43,074 nt of DNA from an uncultured Alphaproteobacteria bacterium. GTDB taxonomy: Bacteria; Pseudomonadota; Alphaproteobacteria; RUG11792. Position numbers and translations under genes: made by a program. Under the pieces are notes generated by a model, which ran no database searches, was not told the origin of the DNA, and saw nothing but the letters and a program-made list of their open reading frames with translations. Below are positions 24,664 through 33,780 of this stretch, piece after piece (within the stretch, counting starts at the first letter, position 1; each line of letters starts with the position of its first letter). The stretch is taken from the NCBI GenBank assembly GCA_910588255.1, contig CAJUOM010000008.1, forward strand, positions 1 to 43,074, in the 5' to 3' direction.

Positions 24664-25368
24664 CTACATTTTGTCATCAACTAATTCTTTCAATTTCGCT
24701 GTCATAGTGTTTATGCCGCTGAGACGACATATCATTTTTTGATTACAAAATGACGGGATGAGATCTTTAAAATGGTCGTATAAAAAATTAATTAAAAAAT
24801 ATAGTTCTTTGATTTTTTGATTATCATAGCCGTTTTTTTTCATTACTACAGCTAGATTCTTATAAGAGCCAGGATAAGAGTCGCCATTTGGCAATAACTC
24901 AGAAGGTACTTCTATTTCGTCTTGTAAAAAACGTTTAAGGAAAAGCTGAGTGTAAAAACTTACTCTATCTTTCATGTAAATTCGTAAGAATGATATACGA
25001 TTTTGCTTCTCAGAGGAAATATTCCGATTTCTAAATAATTCTTTATTTAAACAGCTGTGCTCTTTATCCAGCTCTTTCAAAGATATACTGTTGCATTCTT
25101 CATAATTGCTTTTATAACTGGGGTCATAAACGAATTTTGAATTGAATGCATTTATTTCATTTTTAGACAAAGGACTGCTTATTGTGAGTTTATCATTATT
25201 CAACTCAGGAACACTTGTCTTAAAGAAAGAAGGAATCGAAGAAGCAACATAAAGCAACTCAGTTGCCTCGCATGGGGCTATGTAATTTAACAAAAGCATA
25301 ACTGATAATAATTTTAAAGTTTTTATAAATTCAATAAAAAATAATTGATAATAAATATATTTTAACAC
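24664..25368 (-). CDS. Small secreted protein, paralogue of 26652-27368
   Basis: 234 aa from the ATG at 25368. The segment LKLLSVMLLLNYIAPCEA is a signal peptide that aligns with LKLLPTMLLLNCIVPSPEA of the plus-strand gene at 26652. Further on, PLSKNEINAFNSKFVYDPSY matches PLSDGEITDFETNYYRNEEY. At the place where the paralogue has its ATG, this gene has ATA, so it now relies on an upstream ATG that adds about 15 extra residues before the hydrophobic segment. Six cysteines remain in the mature part (SCLNK, SFCNQ, MICRL among others). The function is unknown; exported and lineage-specific. Confidence 0.68.
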   Translation of the reverse strand: MLKYIYYQLFFIEFIKTLKLLSVMLLLNYIAPCEATELLYVASSIPSFFKTSVPELNNDKLTISSPLSKNEINAFNSKFVYDPSYKSNYEECNSISLKELDKEHSCLNKELFRNRNISSEKQNRISFLRIYMKDRVSFYTQLFLKRFLQDEIEVPSELLPNGDSYPGSYKNLAVVMKKNGYDNQKIKELYFLINFLYDHFKDLIPSFCNQKMICRLSGINTMTAKLKELVDDKM

Positions 25369-25401
25369 AACTATATAAATGAGTCAATAATTTACAAAGC
25401 G

Positions 25402-26421
25402 TTACGGAATATGTATTGATTCTTCTTCAGTTATGTCTTCTTCATCGTTTTCATAAAGCTTGTCAAGCAAGGCGTTCATCTTTTGTTTTCCTTTAGTGTT
25501 TTCTATAAATATTGCTTCATCTTCTATTACTATCTGATCCAAAATTTCTTTCTTATCTATTTGAGCAAAAAGACTATTTTTGGCATTTTTCAAATTTTGT
25601 GTTTTATTTGTTATCGGATAATCTTTAAAATATTTATCCATCAGTTGTGCTGCATACATATCTCTTGATTTTGCGTTTTCTCCTCCCATTACAACAACAA
25701 ATAGGCGTTTTGCTTTTCCTGTTTTACTATATCTTACGGCTGTTACTAAAAGATTATATCCTGAAGCATTAATATATCCTGTTTTAGCTCCATCAGCGCC
25801 TTTATACCAATGTAATATTTTGCAATGAGTGTTATAATTTTGTGATTTGTAACTAAAATGTTTTAAACAAAATAAATTTCTGTATTGTGGAAAATCCTTA
25901 TATAAAGCCATTCCCAATCGAGCTAGATCTTTCGCGCAGCTTTTTTGTTTTTTGTTTGGGATCCCGGAAGGATTAACGAAATTTGTATTTATCATACCTA
26001 ATGACTTACATTTCCGATTCATAAGATTGCAAAATCTTGTAACGCTCCCAGCTACTCCTTCAGCAGCAACAACTGCTGCATCATTTGCAGATTTTACAAA
26101 CAAAGCTTTTATGAGGTTTAAAACACTTATCTTTTCTCCAACTTTTAAGCCTAATTTTGAGGGCATTTGTTTGCAAGCAAGTCTCGAAATTTTAAATTTT
26201 GTATTAAGTGTAATTTTGCCCTTTTTTATATGATCAAAAAGGATATAAATAGTCATGAGTTTTGTTATTGAAGCAGGAAATCTTGATGCTGTTGCTTTGT
26301 CTGAAAATAAAACTTTATTTCCATTTGTATAATCAATAACTATTGCAGCCTTTTTGGAAATATTGGCATTTAAATCCGGAATAATAAAAAAACAAACTAA
26401 AAATTTAATGAATAACTTCAT
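25402..26421 (-). CDS. dacA: D-alanyl-D-alanine carboxypeptidase (DacA/PBP5-type)
   Basis: 339 aa from the ATG at 26421. The frame is open to an ATG at 26487, but the shorter start places the signal peptide MKLFIKFLVCFFIIPDLNA at the very N terminus. All three penicillin-binding motifs are present: SITK (Ser51), SAND (about 110) and KTG (about 215), plus ASGYNLLVTAVR. It trims the terminal D-Ala from peptidoglycan stem peptides in the periplasm, so the organism still has a wall. The tail after about residue 280 is acidic and lacks a clear amphipathic membrane anchor. It lies 33 nt upstream of the secreted gene ending at 24664, on the same strand. The exact paralogue (dacA, dacC, dacF) cannot be fixed. 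Confidence 0.9.
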   Translation of the reverse strand: MKLFIKFLVCFFIIPDLNANISKKAAIVIDYTNGNKVLFSDKATASRFPASITKLMTIYILFDHIKKGKITLNTKFKISRLACKQMPSKLGLKVGEKISVLNLIKALFVKSANDAAVVAAEGVAGSVTRFCNLMNRKCKSLGMINTNFVNPSGIPNKKQKSCAKDLARLGMALYKDFPQYRNLFCLKHFSYKSQNYNTHCKILHWYKGADGAKTGYINASGYNLLVTAVRYSKTGKAKRLFVVVMGGENAKSRDMYAAQLMDKYFKDYPITNKTQNLKNAKNSLFAQIDKKEILDQIVIEDEAIFIENTKGKQKMNALLDKLYENDEEDITEEESIHIP

Positions 26422-26651
26422 TAATAAAAATTGGATTAATCTGATATATTTATTATACTGTATATTGTGTAATATTTTCAATAACAAAAATATTTCCTGG
26501 GTTACAAAATTGTTCTATAAAGTTTATAAGAATCTCTAAAATTTTATAAGTTTTTTAAATTAATATTTTTTAAAAAAGAAATAAAAAATGTTTACAACAA
26601 TATAAACATATAATAACATACATTTGTTATTTATTTTTTATTGTTAGGATT

Positions 26652-27368
26652 ATGAAAATCTTAAAATTATTACCAACTATGCTTTTGTTAAATTGTATAG
26701 TTCCATCACCTGAAGCTAAAGCATCAGGAGAGCTAGGTAGTGTTCTTCTATATTATATGACAAACCATCCGAAATTCTTTATTATATCCTTTGCTGACTT
26801 CAAAGAGCAGATATCTAATGGATTACAAAATCCGTTATCTGACGGCGAAATAACAGATTTCGAAACAAATTATTACCGTAATGAAGAATATAAAAAGTCC
26901 TATAGCGTTAGCGGATCTCAACAAGGATATTCTGTTGTTGACGTTACTGACGTTGCTGGAAACCACAATATGTCTATTAAAGATATACTTAATCCGGATC
27001 GCGTGGAACCTATGTCGAAGTTTTATTCTTATGCCCGTCAGGACTTTTTTCTTGACTACATTGCTGATGCTATTTTAAGTGGAGTATCTGGACTACCTTC
27101 CTACGAAGATATAAAAGAGGAAATACAGAAATTTAATAGAAAAGTTTACTGTTGTGATACATGGAAGGAAGATGATTTAGAATTTTCATTAAAATGGGCT
27201 CATTATACTGAAAATAGAATTAATGAAATAATTTATCTAACGGATTGTTTTGCAGATATGTGCCATGAATCTACTGAGTACTCCTTTAATTACTGGAAAA
27301 ACGGAATCTGGAATTCTATATCTTCTTTAGTAAGTCGTGGTCATTATCGGCATTATTATCCGCGTTAA
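26652..27368 (+). CDS. Small secreted protein, paralogue of 24664-25368
   Basis: 238 aa. A signal peptide (KILKLLPTMLLLNCIVPSPEAKA) is followed by a mature part rich in Tyr, Asp and Ser with paired cysteines (YCCDTW, DCFADMC). It resembles the minus-strand gene at 24664-25368 in the signal peptide and the next 80 residues, and then diverges (RKVYCCDTWKEDDLEFSLKW has no clear partner). The ATG has TTAGGA 4 nt upstream. No domain is recognised. The two paralogues lie in opposite orientation around dacA. Confidence 0.7.
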   Translation: MKILKLLPTMLLLNCIVPSPEAKASGELGSVLLYYMTNHPKFFIISFADFKEQISNGLQNPLSDGEITDFETNYYRNEEYKKSYSVSGSQQGYSVVDVTDVAGNHNMSIKDILNPDRVEPMSKFYSYARQDFFLDYIADAILSGVSGLPSYEDIKEEIQKFNRKVYCCDTWKEDDLEFSLKWAHYTENRINEIIYLTDCFADMCHESTEYSFNYWKNGIWNSISSLVSRGHYRHYYPR

Positions 27369-27384
27369 AGCTTATTCATAATGG

Positions 27385-27443
27385 ATATGGTGCCCAAAAG
27401 AATGGTATACTCGTTAATTTATTATTCTCTTAGGCCCCCATAT
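27385..27443. repeat. Diverged palindromic element beside RNA copy C
   Basis: Arms ATATGGTGCCCAAAAGAAT and ATTCTCTTAGGCCCCCATAT pair imperfectly around GGTATACTCGTTAATTTATT. The loop keeps the GGTATRCTCRTTAATTT seen at 4980 and 40942, so this is the same element with different arms. The bases after it (CATATGTGACTCTC) match those after the copy at 5014. Confidence 0.6.
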
Positions 27444-27838
27444 GTGACTCTCTTATGATATATTATATTTCTTGAAAGGAAAGAAAAAAATAATATAAAA
27501 AGTTGTAACAAAAGGCATACTTAATAACGCGACATATATTAAAGGTCCCAAGGTGTTTCCTATAAAAATTTCAAAAATCAATCTAGAAGCGGTCTTCGAT
27601 TGATTTTGGGAGAAATAGGAAATTAACTTTTCGTAAGGAAACCTATCCCAATAAACCCTTTTACCTTATAGGATGGAAGTTAATTAATCCTTAGACATAT
27701 CGCAAATGGAGCACGATTTGCGACATATTATAAACAAAGTGTGGCACACGCGAAGCGTGAATTAGAAAGATGGTCTCGCCGGAAAACTTCATTGACACCG
27801 CAGAGGTACCTCCAGCGCTTTCGGAAGGCATTATATAG
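27444..27838 (+). ncRNA. Candidate structured RNA element, copy C (most diverged)
   Basis: The order of blocks is the same as in copy A: ACTCTC, GTTGTAACAAA, the hairpin 27572-27583/27598-27609 capped by GAAG-CGGT-CTTC, then TTTTC-GTAA-GGAAA, GTTAATTAA, a variable stem, CACGC-GAA-GCGTG (27747-27759), GAATTAGAAAGATGG, GACACCGCAGAGGTACC and GCGCTTTCGG. In the first hairpin C27579-G27602 replaces T-A of copy A, and C27583-G27598 replaces T-G. The variable stem is TCGCAAAT/ATTTGCGA (27700-27723) where A and B have GTGACTT/AAGTCAC: different sequence, still a perfect stem. It lies upstream of trcR. Confidence 0.55.
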
Positions 27839-27870
27839 ATTGATTAACAATCCCGGTTATGCTAAAGATC

Positions 27871-27900
27871 TTGAAATCCTATTTGCGTTTGATGTAAACT
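27871..27900 (+). promoter_or_regulatory. Candidate promoter of trcR
   Basis: TTGAAA (27871-27876), 18 nt, TAAACT (27895-27900), just past RNA copy C and 33 nt before the trcR start. Confidence 0.35.
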
Positions 27901-27932
27901 AAATTTTATAAAATATTAGATTGGAGAGAAAT

Positions 27933-28448
27933 ATGAATTTACCATTAATGCCAAAAGCAACAGCGATATGGCTTATAGAAAATACAACATTAACTTTCTC
28001 TCAGATTGCGGATTTTTGCGGTATTCATATACTCGAAATCGAATCTTTAGCAAATGGTGATATGGATTCAAAGATGGTTGGTTTTGATCCAATTGTCGCT
28101 TCTCAACTTACTATGGAAGAGATAAAACGTTGCGAAGCAAATCCAACAGCGAAATTGCAATTAAAATCTAGTGAATATTTTGAAAATTTAAACAAACAAA
28201 AGAAATATACTCCTAAAATAAAACGTCAAATGAAACCTGATGCTATTGCCTGGATATTGAAATATTATCCTAGTGTACCTGAGCAAGATATTTGTACATT
28301 GATCGGCACAACAAAAGCAACTATTAAATCTATAAAAAACAAAACTCATAAAGCTATATCAACCTTACAACCAAAAAGTCCTGCAGTTTTAGGACTTTGT
28401 ACCGATGCAGAGTTGGATTATGTTATATCTAAATTATCGAGAGAGTAA
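27933..28448 (+). CDS. trcR: TrcR/DUF1013 cell-cycle transcriptional regulator
   Basis: 171 aa. The family's conserved N terminus is present (LPLMPKATAIWLIENTTLTFSQIADFCG), as are the central LMPKA-like repeat RQMKPDAIAWILKYYP and the C-terminal helix-turn-helix-like IGTTKATIKSIKNKTH. DUF1013/TrcR is restricted to Alphaproteobacteria, which supports the lineage call; it is linked to cell-cycle transcription with RNA polymerase. A TTG at 27921 would add four residues, but GGAGAG sits at the right distance before the ATG at 27933, so that start is used. The ferredoxin gene follows after 2 nt. Confidence 0.9.
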   Translation: MNLPLMPKATAIWLIENTTLTFSQIADFCGIHILEIESLANGDMDSKMVGFDPIVASQLTMEEIKRCEANPTAKLQLKSSEYFENLNKQKKYTPKIKRQMKPDAIAWILKYYPSVPEQDICTLIGTTKATIKSIKNKTHKAISTLQPKSPAVLGLCTDAELDYVISKLSRE

Positions 28449-28450
28449 TT

Positions 28451-28753
28451 ATGCCAAAAATTATATTTAAAACAGAAGATAAAGAAATAACAGTTGAAGC
28501 TGTTGTTGGAGAAACATTATTGGAAGCTGCAAACAGATCTGATGTTCCATTATTTGGAGGATGTGGGGGAGCTGGAGTTTGTGGAACATGTCATGTTTTT
28601 ATTGAACAAGAATTTCTGAAAAAACTTAATGAACCAGCATTGGAAGAATTAGATCTTATAGAAGTCCTTCCAAATGGGAATTCGAACTCCAGATTAGCTT
28701 GTCAGATCGTTATAACAGAAGATTTAGATGGGATGATTGTTACAATTCCTTAA
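28451..28753 (+). CDS. [2Fe-2S] ferredoxin
   Basis: 100 aa. The cluster ligands are Cys in GGCGGAGVCGTCHV (about residues 38-48, pattern C-x5-C-x2-C) and a fourth in RLACQI (about 85). This is the adrenodoxin/Isc-type (vertebrate-like) spacing; it donates electrons in Fe-S cluster assembly or to P450-like partners, and in bacteria with an isc operon it is usually fdx. Here it stands between trcR and hdaA, not in an isc operon, with 2-nt gaps on both sides, so it is co-transcribed with them. GAGAGAG, overlapping the trcR end, is the ribosome site. Confidence 0.93.
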   Translation: MPKIIFKTEDKEITVEAVVGETLLEAANRSDVPLFGGCGGAGVCGTCHVFIEQEFLKKLNEPALEELDLIEVLPNGNSNSRLACQIVITEDLDGMIVTIP

Positions 28754-28755
28754 TA

Positions 28756-29433
28756 ATGAATGAAAATATAAAACAGCTTTCTCTGCCTATTATTTGGGCT
28801 TTTTCAAAAAAGAGAAAAGATTTTGTTGTAAGTGATTGTAATCTATATGCTTTTGAATGGCTTGAAAAGTGGCCATTCAAGATTAAGGATAATTTCGTTT
28901 GTATGGTTGGTGAAAAAGGTTCTGGAAAAACTCATTTATCTGGAATTTGGGCGGAAAGATTGAATGCGGATATTATAAATGCTTCTGATGATGTATTTAA
29001 TAAGTGGTATAACATAGTTACTTCTGAAAATACGCAAAAATATTTCGTTCTTGATGATGCAGATTTGATAAAAGATGATATATTGCTGTTTTATATATAT
29101 AACACAATAAAAGAGAAAAATGCTTATTTACTCATGACTGCAGCGACTTCACCAAACAAATGGGATTTAAAATTTAAAGATATTAAATCACGTCTCTCAA
29201 CATTAAATATTATCAGAATTCAAAAACCAAACGAATCAGCAATAACTTCAATTATAGAAAAAATGTTATTGCAGCGCGGAATTTTAGCAAAGGAAAATGT
29301 TATTAGTTATATCTCAAATAGAATTGAAAGATCCTATGAATCAATAAATTATTGGATTAATAAACTAGACTCTTTATTAATAGATAAAAAGTCTGGGTTA
29401 TCTATTAAAATAGTGAAAGAAGTCATAAAATAA
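28756..29433 (+). CDS. hdaA: HdaA-like DnaA-homologous replication regulator
   Basis: 225 aa, a DnaA AAA+ domain without the DNA-binding domain. It has Walker A GEKGSGKTHL (about residues 54-63), Walker B YFVLDDADL (about 98-106), and a sensor II region near RIERSYESINYWINKL. In Alphaproteobacteria HdaA binds the beta clamp and stimulates ATP hydrolysis on DnaA, limiting initiation. The N-terminal QLSLPI fits a clamp-binding peptide (QLSLP). The ATG at 28756 follows the ferredoxin stop by 2 nt; the frame is open further upstream, but such starts would lie inside the ferredoxin gene and delete the logic of the QLSLP N terminus. Confidence 0.88.
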   Translation: MNENIKQLSLPIIWAFSKKRKDFVVSDCNLYAFEWLEKWPFKIKDNFVCMVGEKGSGKTHLSGIWAERLNADIINASDDVFNKWYNIVTSENTQKYFVLDDADLIKDDILLFYIYNTIKEKNAYLLMTAATSPNKWDLKFKDIKSRLSTLNIIRIQKPNESAITSIIEKMLLQRGILAKENVISYISNRIERSYESINYWINKLDSLLIDKKSGLSIKIVKEVIK

Positions 29434-29589
29434 GCAGGATTAACCAAGTGTTTTCATAATCTCTGTAATTTTAGTGTCTTCATTAGACATATAAATTGAA
29501 GATCATTTGCCAATTCTAAATAATTTTCAAAAGACAATATCTGTGGAATTTGCTAAAATAAAATTGGTAATTATTTTTAAGCTCCTACG

Positions 29590-31959
29590 ATGAAGTTCAC
29601 ATTTGATTGGTTAAAAAGTCATTTAAAAACAGATTTATCATATTTGGAAATTTCTGAAAAATTAACAGCGCTAGGTATTGAAGTTGAAGAAATAACAGAT
29701 AATAGCAAAAAATTTGAGAATTTTGTTGTAGGTTTTATAGAATCAGCGGAAAAGCATCCAAATGCTGACAAATTGCAAGTCTGTAAAGTGGATATAGGAA
29801 ACGAGATATTGCAGATTGTTTGTGGAGCAAAAAATGCAAGAACTGGAATTTATGTCGCTGTCGCCAAAGTTGGTGCGTTCGTTCCTGCATTTAATGAAAA
29901 ACTTAAAAAAGGAGTAATCAGAGGTATTGAAAGCCAAGGTATGATGTGTTCCAAAGATGAATTGTTGATTCAAGATGATGGAATTGATGGGATCATAGAG
30001 TTGAAGAATTCAGTTGTTCCCGGACAGGACTTAGCTTCAGCTTTAAATCTTAATGAAATAGTTTTTGATGTAAGTTTAACCCCAAATAGAGCAGATTGTT
30101 TTAGTGTTCGTGGAATTGCAAGAGATCTTGCGGCTATTAATGCAGGAGAGCTTCTTGAACTCGGTGATTGTGATATTTTTGAAAACGTAGAAAACCCAAT
30201 AGAAGTTGAAATACAAACTGAGAATTGTGAATATTTTTCAACGTTAGCGATTAAAAATGTTATAGGAAAAACACCAGATTTTATAGCAAAAAGGTTAACA
30301 GCAATAGGACAAAATCTAATTAATTTACCTGTTGATGTTGCGAACTACGTTTGCATTGATATTGGGCAACCACTTCATATTTTTGATCTAGATAAACTAC
30401 CACAAAAAATATTTGTAAGAAAATCAAGACAAGGAGAAGTTTTAGAGACGTTGAATAATAAACTCACGACATTGCCAAGTGGGGCAATAGTAGTTTCGAC
30501 GGAAAATGAACCTTTGTCCATAGCAGGTATTATGGGAGGAAAACCTTCGTCATTTACTGAAGATTCTCAGAATATATTAATTGAAGGAGCATATTTCAAC
30601 AAGATTTCCATAGCAAAAACTGGGCAAAATTTGAGATTATGCAGTGATTCTAGAACAAGATTTGAAAGGGGTATCGATCCTAATAATATAGAATTTGCAG
30701 TGAAATACACAGCTTCTATATTATCAAAATGCTGCGATTGTCAAATTTCCAATATAAAAAAATATGGAAAACTCCCGGAAAATAAAAACACTATTGAGTT
30801 ATCTTTCAAGAAATTCCAAGCATTAACGAACCTAACAAAAGACGATTTCATAAATTCTGAAAAACTTCTTGAAAAATTGGGAATCAAGATAAAATCTGCA
30901 GATGATGAGAAAATCGTTGTAGAGACTCCGTCTTGGCGTCATGATCTTGAAATAGAAGAAGACTTGATTGAAGAAATCACAAGACTAATGGGGTATGATC
31001 ATATTTTTGAAATGGAATTGGAGAAAAAGGATCCTATAACCCTGACTTATTTAACTGACAAACTTTCTGATGCTTTGGTTTATAACAATTTTTATGAGGT
31101 AAAGACCTTTTCATTTATAGACCAAAAGACCGCAGAGCTATTCAGTGAGAAAGAAAATCTAATAAAAATTCAAGATGCTTTGACAAATGAATTTGCAATT
31201 TTGAGACCTTCAATAATTGCATCCCATTTAAAATCTGTTAAAAATTCTCAAAATAAAAGTCAACATAATTTGAAGTTATTTGAGATAGGTAAACAGTTCA
31301 TAAAAAATAAAGATGAGATAATAGAATCATCTGTTTTGACTGCAACAATATCTGAAAAGCTCACAGAAAGAAATTGGGCAAAGAAGCAAGAAAATGTTTC
31401 GATATTTGATATAAAAATATTATTGGAAAAGCTGGTGAATAGCTGTCATATTCATACACGGCTTATATCGAAGGCTCCCAAATACTATCATCCGGGAAGA
31501 AGCGGAACTTATATATTTCAAAAAGATATCTCTCTTGCATATTTCGGAGAAATTCATCCTATGATATTGGCAGATTTGGGAATATCTGGACCTATAGTGT
31601 GTTTTGAGTTATTTTTGGATAATCTTCCAACAACTCTAAATCAAAAAATAAAAACACCTTTTACAATGTCTCAATATCAGGCTATCACTCGAGATTTTTC
31701 ATTCTTAATTAAAAAATCTATTTCAGCAAATGATATATTAAATGCGATTAAGAAATTGAGGATTGGGGAAATCAAAGATATAAAAATATTCGATGTTTAT
31801 GAATCTTCATCAATTGGAAATGAGAATAAAGCCTTGGCGTTCGAACTGCTGTTGCAATCTGACAAATCGACATTATCCGAAGATCAGATCAATGATATAT
31901 CCCAAAAAGTTATAAAATCCATCAATGATAACTGCAAAGGAATATTAAGAGATGAATAA
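29590..31959 (+). CDS. pheT: Phenylalanyl-tRNA synthetase beta subunit
   Basis: 789 aa, full length. The order of domains is: N-terminal tRNA-binding EMAP-like fold (about 40-150, HPNADKLQVCKVD), B3/B4 editing domain (GIARDLAAIN; SRTRFERGIDP at about 354-364), B5, the catalytic-like core (WRHDLEIEEDLIEEI; RLMGYD), and the C-terminal ferredoxin-fold anticodon-binding domain (AITRDFSFLI). It pairs with PheS to charge tRNA-Phe. pheS is not adjacent, which is unusual because most bacteria keep pheST together. A terminator hairpin follows. Confidence 0.97.
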   Translation: MKFTFDWLKSHLKTDLSYLEISEKLTALGIEVEEITDNSKKFENFVVGFIESAEKHPNADKLQVCKVDIGNEILQIVCGAKNARTGIYVAVAKVGAFVPAFNEKLKKGVIRGIESQGMMCSKDELLIQDDGIDGIIELKNSVVPGQDLASALNLNEIVFDVSLTPNRADCFSVRGIARDLAAINAGELLELGDCDIFENVENPIEVEIQTENCEYFSTLAIKNVIGKTPDFIAKRLTAIGQNLINLPVDVANYVCIDIGQPLHIFDLDKLPQKIFVRKSRQGEVLETLNNKLTTLPSGAIVVSTENEPLSIAGIMGGKPSSFTEDSQNILIEGAYFNKISIAKTGQNLRLCSDSRTRFERGIDPNNIEFAVKYTASILSKCCDCQISNIKKYGKLPENKNTIELSFKKFQALTNLTKDDFINSEKLLEKLGIKIKSADDEKIVVETPSWRHDLEIEEDLIEEITRLMGYDHIFEMELEKKDPITLTYLTDKLSDALVYNNFYEVKTFSFIDQKTAELFSEKENLIKIQDALTNEFAILRPSIIASHLKSVKNSQNKSQHNLKLFEIGKQFIKNKDEIIESSVLTATISEKLTERNWAKKQENVSIFDIKILLEKLVNSCHIHTRLISKAPKYYHPGRSGTYIFQKDISLAYFGEIHPMILADLGISGPIVCFELFLDNLPTTLNQKIKTPFTMSQYQAITRDFSFLIKKSISANDILNAIKKLRIGEIKDIKIFDVYESSSIGNENKALAFELLLQSDKSTLSEDQINDISQKVIKSINDNCKGILRDE

Positions 31960-31974
31960 CTTTAAGATATAAAA

Positions 31975-32008
31975 CCAAGTCACAGCGATATAACTCATGT
32001 GACTTTGG
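31975..32008 (+). terminator. Terminator after pheT
   Basis: CCAAGTCAC (31975-31983) pairs with GTGACTTTGG (31999-32008), one bulge, followed by TTCTTT. Its reverse could also end the minus-strand gene 32029-33461, so it is probably bidirectional. Confidence 0.7.
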
Positions 32009-32028
32009 TTCTTTAATTAAGGTAAATC

Positions 32029-32514
32029 TTATTCTCCTATTGGTGTTGTAGTGGTGATGTTTATTGCTCCTTCATTTATGGAATCGAATATCGGAGCACC
32101 AGATAATGAATAAGCCTCAGAACTATAAACTCCAGTTGTCGAATTTCCTTCAATAATAAATGTTTCACTCATATTTATTTCACCTCCTATTTTATTAGCA
32201 AATTCAAAAAATATACTATTCTTTGTTCTTGTTAGTCGAAATGGATTATTACCCATATAATTCAGTGTACCAGTTGTTACAGTTCCGATTTCAAATCCCG
32301 CCCAGTTATCATTCCATTTATGTTGACATGTTCTTACATAAATTCCTTTTTCATCTATAGTATAAGAAAAGACAGTATCATGGATTGTTCCTGCATCCCA
32401 ACCATCAGTGCCATCTGAAGTTATCATTGAGGAAATAACATCACTATGTTTGACAGGGGATTCTAAATTATTACCATCGGCATCTCTTGTTGTTGTCTCC
32501 AATTCATTACCCAT
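32029..32514 (-). pseudogene. C-terminal half of a frame-broken secreted beta-rich gene
   Basis: 161 codons from an in-frame ATG at 32514. It begins MGNELETTTRDADGNNLESP, a glycine/asparagine/threonine-rich beta-type composition like the N-terminal half in the other frame (32463-33461), with which it overlaps by 52 nt. The frame is closed by TAA just upstream of the ATG, and no ribosome site precedes it. It is therefore best read as the continuation of the upstream gene after a frameshift between about 32470 and 32523. The joined product would be about 480 aa. Confidence 0.65.
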
Positions 32515-33461
32515 GGATAGTTATATCCGTAATATACAGTTGATAAAACAGCATATCCAATAGTCATAGATCCATTAACCGTAAGTTTCGAGTTTTGAGG
32601 AATAAACAAACTTCCAACTTTCACTTCACTATTTACTGTAGTTTCTGTATCTGGTGCATAAGACAATTTCCCCTGCACCTCCAAGGCACCTTTAGATCCA
32701 GAGTCTCCAAATGACAAATCACCCTCGGTTGTTATTTTCCCTTCCATTCCTGAAGAATCTCCGGATATCGTGAGTTTATGAGCTCCTATCAGATTTATAT
32801 TTTTTGCATTGCTTCCAATAAGTCCAAAATGGATTGTTTTATCCGAATCCAAAATTATATTTGTGGAACTTAGCCCTTGCTGACTTATATCAAAAGTCTT
32901 ATCGTTATTTTCTACTTTGTTTTCAGAATGTGCAACAAGTTCATCCATAGTCATTGAATCTTTCCGTTGAGGATCCATAGTTACAGTTCCGTCAAAAGTT
33001 AGTCCCAATTTTGTGCTTGCTTCAAAAGCATCTGTATATATACCGTTTTCTGATGTTTGGATTTTGATCTCTCGTCCAACAACCTGAAGATTTGCTTCTC
33101 TTGAGGCATAAGTTAATTTATATTCTCCATCGCAATTAAGTGCATTATCCCCGGGGGTAACTTCGGCAGATTTCTTTGGGATTATGATCGAAGAATTACT
33201 TTCTCCTTGCACATGTCCTGAATACCCTGTAAAATCAGTAATTTTTGAAATATCAACGATTCCTTTGTTTGTTAACGTTTTTTCAGAAGAAATAGTCATG
33301 CTTCCGGACAACATATTTAACCGACCAGTAGATTCAATGCTGTAATCGTTTTTCAAATTATAATTGCCGTTTTGGTTATGTTCACCTAATAAGCCTTCAG
33401 TAGCAAAACCAGATATTGAAATAATAGCACTTGTTAAGATTAATTTTGTAAAATTATTCAT
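32463..33461 (-). pseudogene. N-terminal half of a frame-broken secreted beta-rich gene
   Basis: The start is the ATG at 33461, 6 nt after GGAGG, as in the paralogue at 24313 (both start MNNFTKLILTSA). A GTG at 33473 lies within the leader and is unlikely. The signal peptide is cut near FATE. The body has beta-helix-like repeats such as LNMLSGSMTISSEKTLTNKG and GKITTEGDLSFGDSGSKGAL, and then SKLTVNGSMTIG. The last 20 residues (VMNWRQQQEMPMVII) look out of frame, whereas the other frame there reads naturally (DADGNN). The family also has a complete 370-aa member and two remnants in this window. It may still make a truncated secreted protein. Confidence 0.7.
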
Positions 33462-33562
33462 ATTTACCTCCATAGAAATATATTTACGTTATAGAGAAGC
33501 GTTTTTAAAACTTTTCTTCCCTATTTTCAATTCTAAAAAAAAGGTTAATTTTCTCTTAATTT
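33462..33562 (-). promoter_or_regulatory. Conserved family promoter and leader, copy 4
   Basis: TTGAAA (33530-33525), 17 nt, TAAAAA (33507-33502), then TATAACGTAAATATATT and TGGAGG before the ATG. It differs from copy 3 mainly by a few bases near the ribosome site (TTTCTATGGAGG for CTTTTTAAGGAGG). Confidence 0.75.
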
Positions 33563-33707
33563 TACTTAAAAATATTTAAGATATTCAAAAATACTCCCCA
33601 TACACTCGAAGAGAAGTGCAAATAAACATAGTTTTAAAGCTTTAACTAAATTTCTCGAGGTTATTATGAAGGAGCTGAAAGCAATATGCGGAAGTAACAA
33701 ACTCTCT

Positions 33708-33735
33708 TTGATTTATTCCTAGTCTATGTTATAAT
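33708..33735 (+). promoter_or_regulatory. Promoter of surA
   Basis: TTGATT (33708-33713), 16 nt, perfect TATAAT (33730-33735). Transcription would begin at about 33742, which excludes the upstream ATG at 33742 as a normal start and supports 33781. Confidence 0.65.
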
Positions 33736-33780
33736 TTATATATGGTATATTATGTGTTTACGCAGGAAAAAAGCATTTCA

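Noticed and set aside
28699..28755. Longer hdaA starting inside the ferredoxin gene
   Set aside because: The ATG at 28756 gives the expected clamp-binding N terminus and a 2-nt gap like the other genes of this operon.
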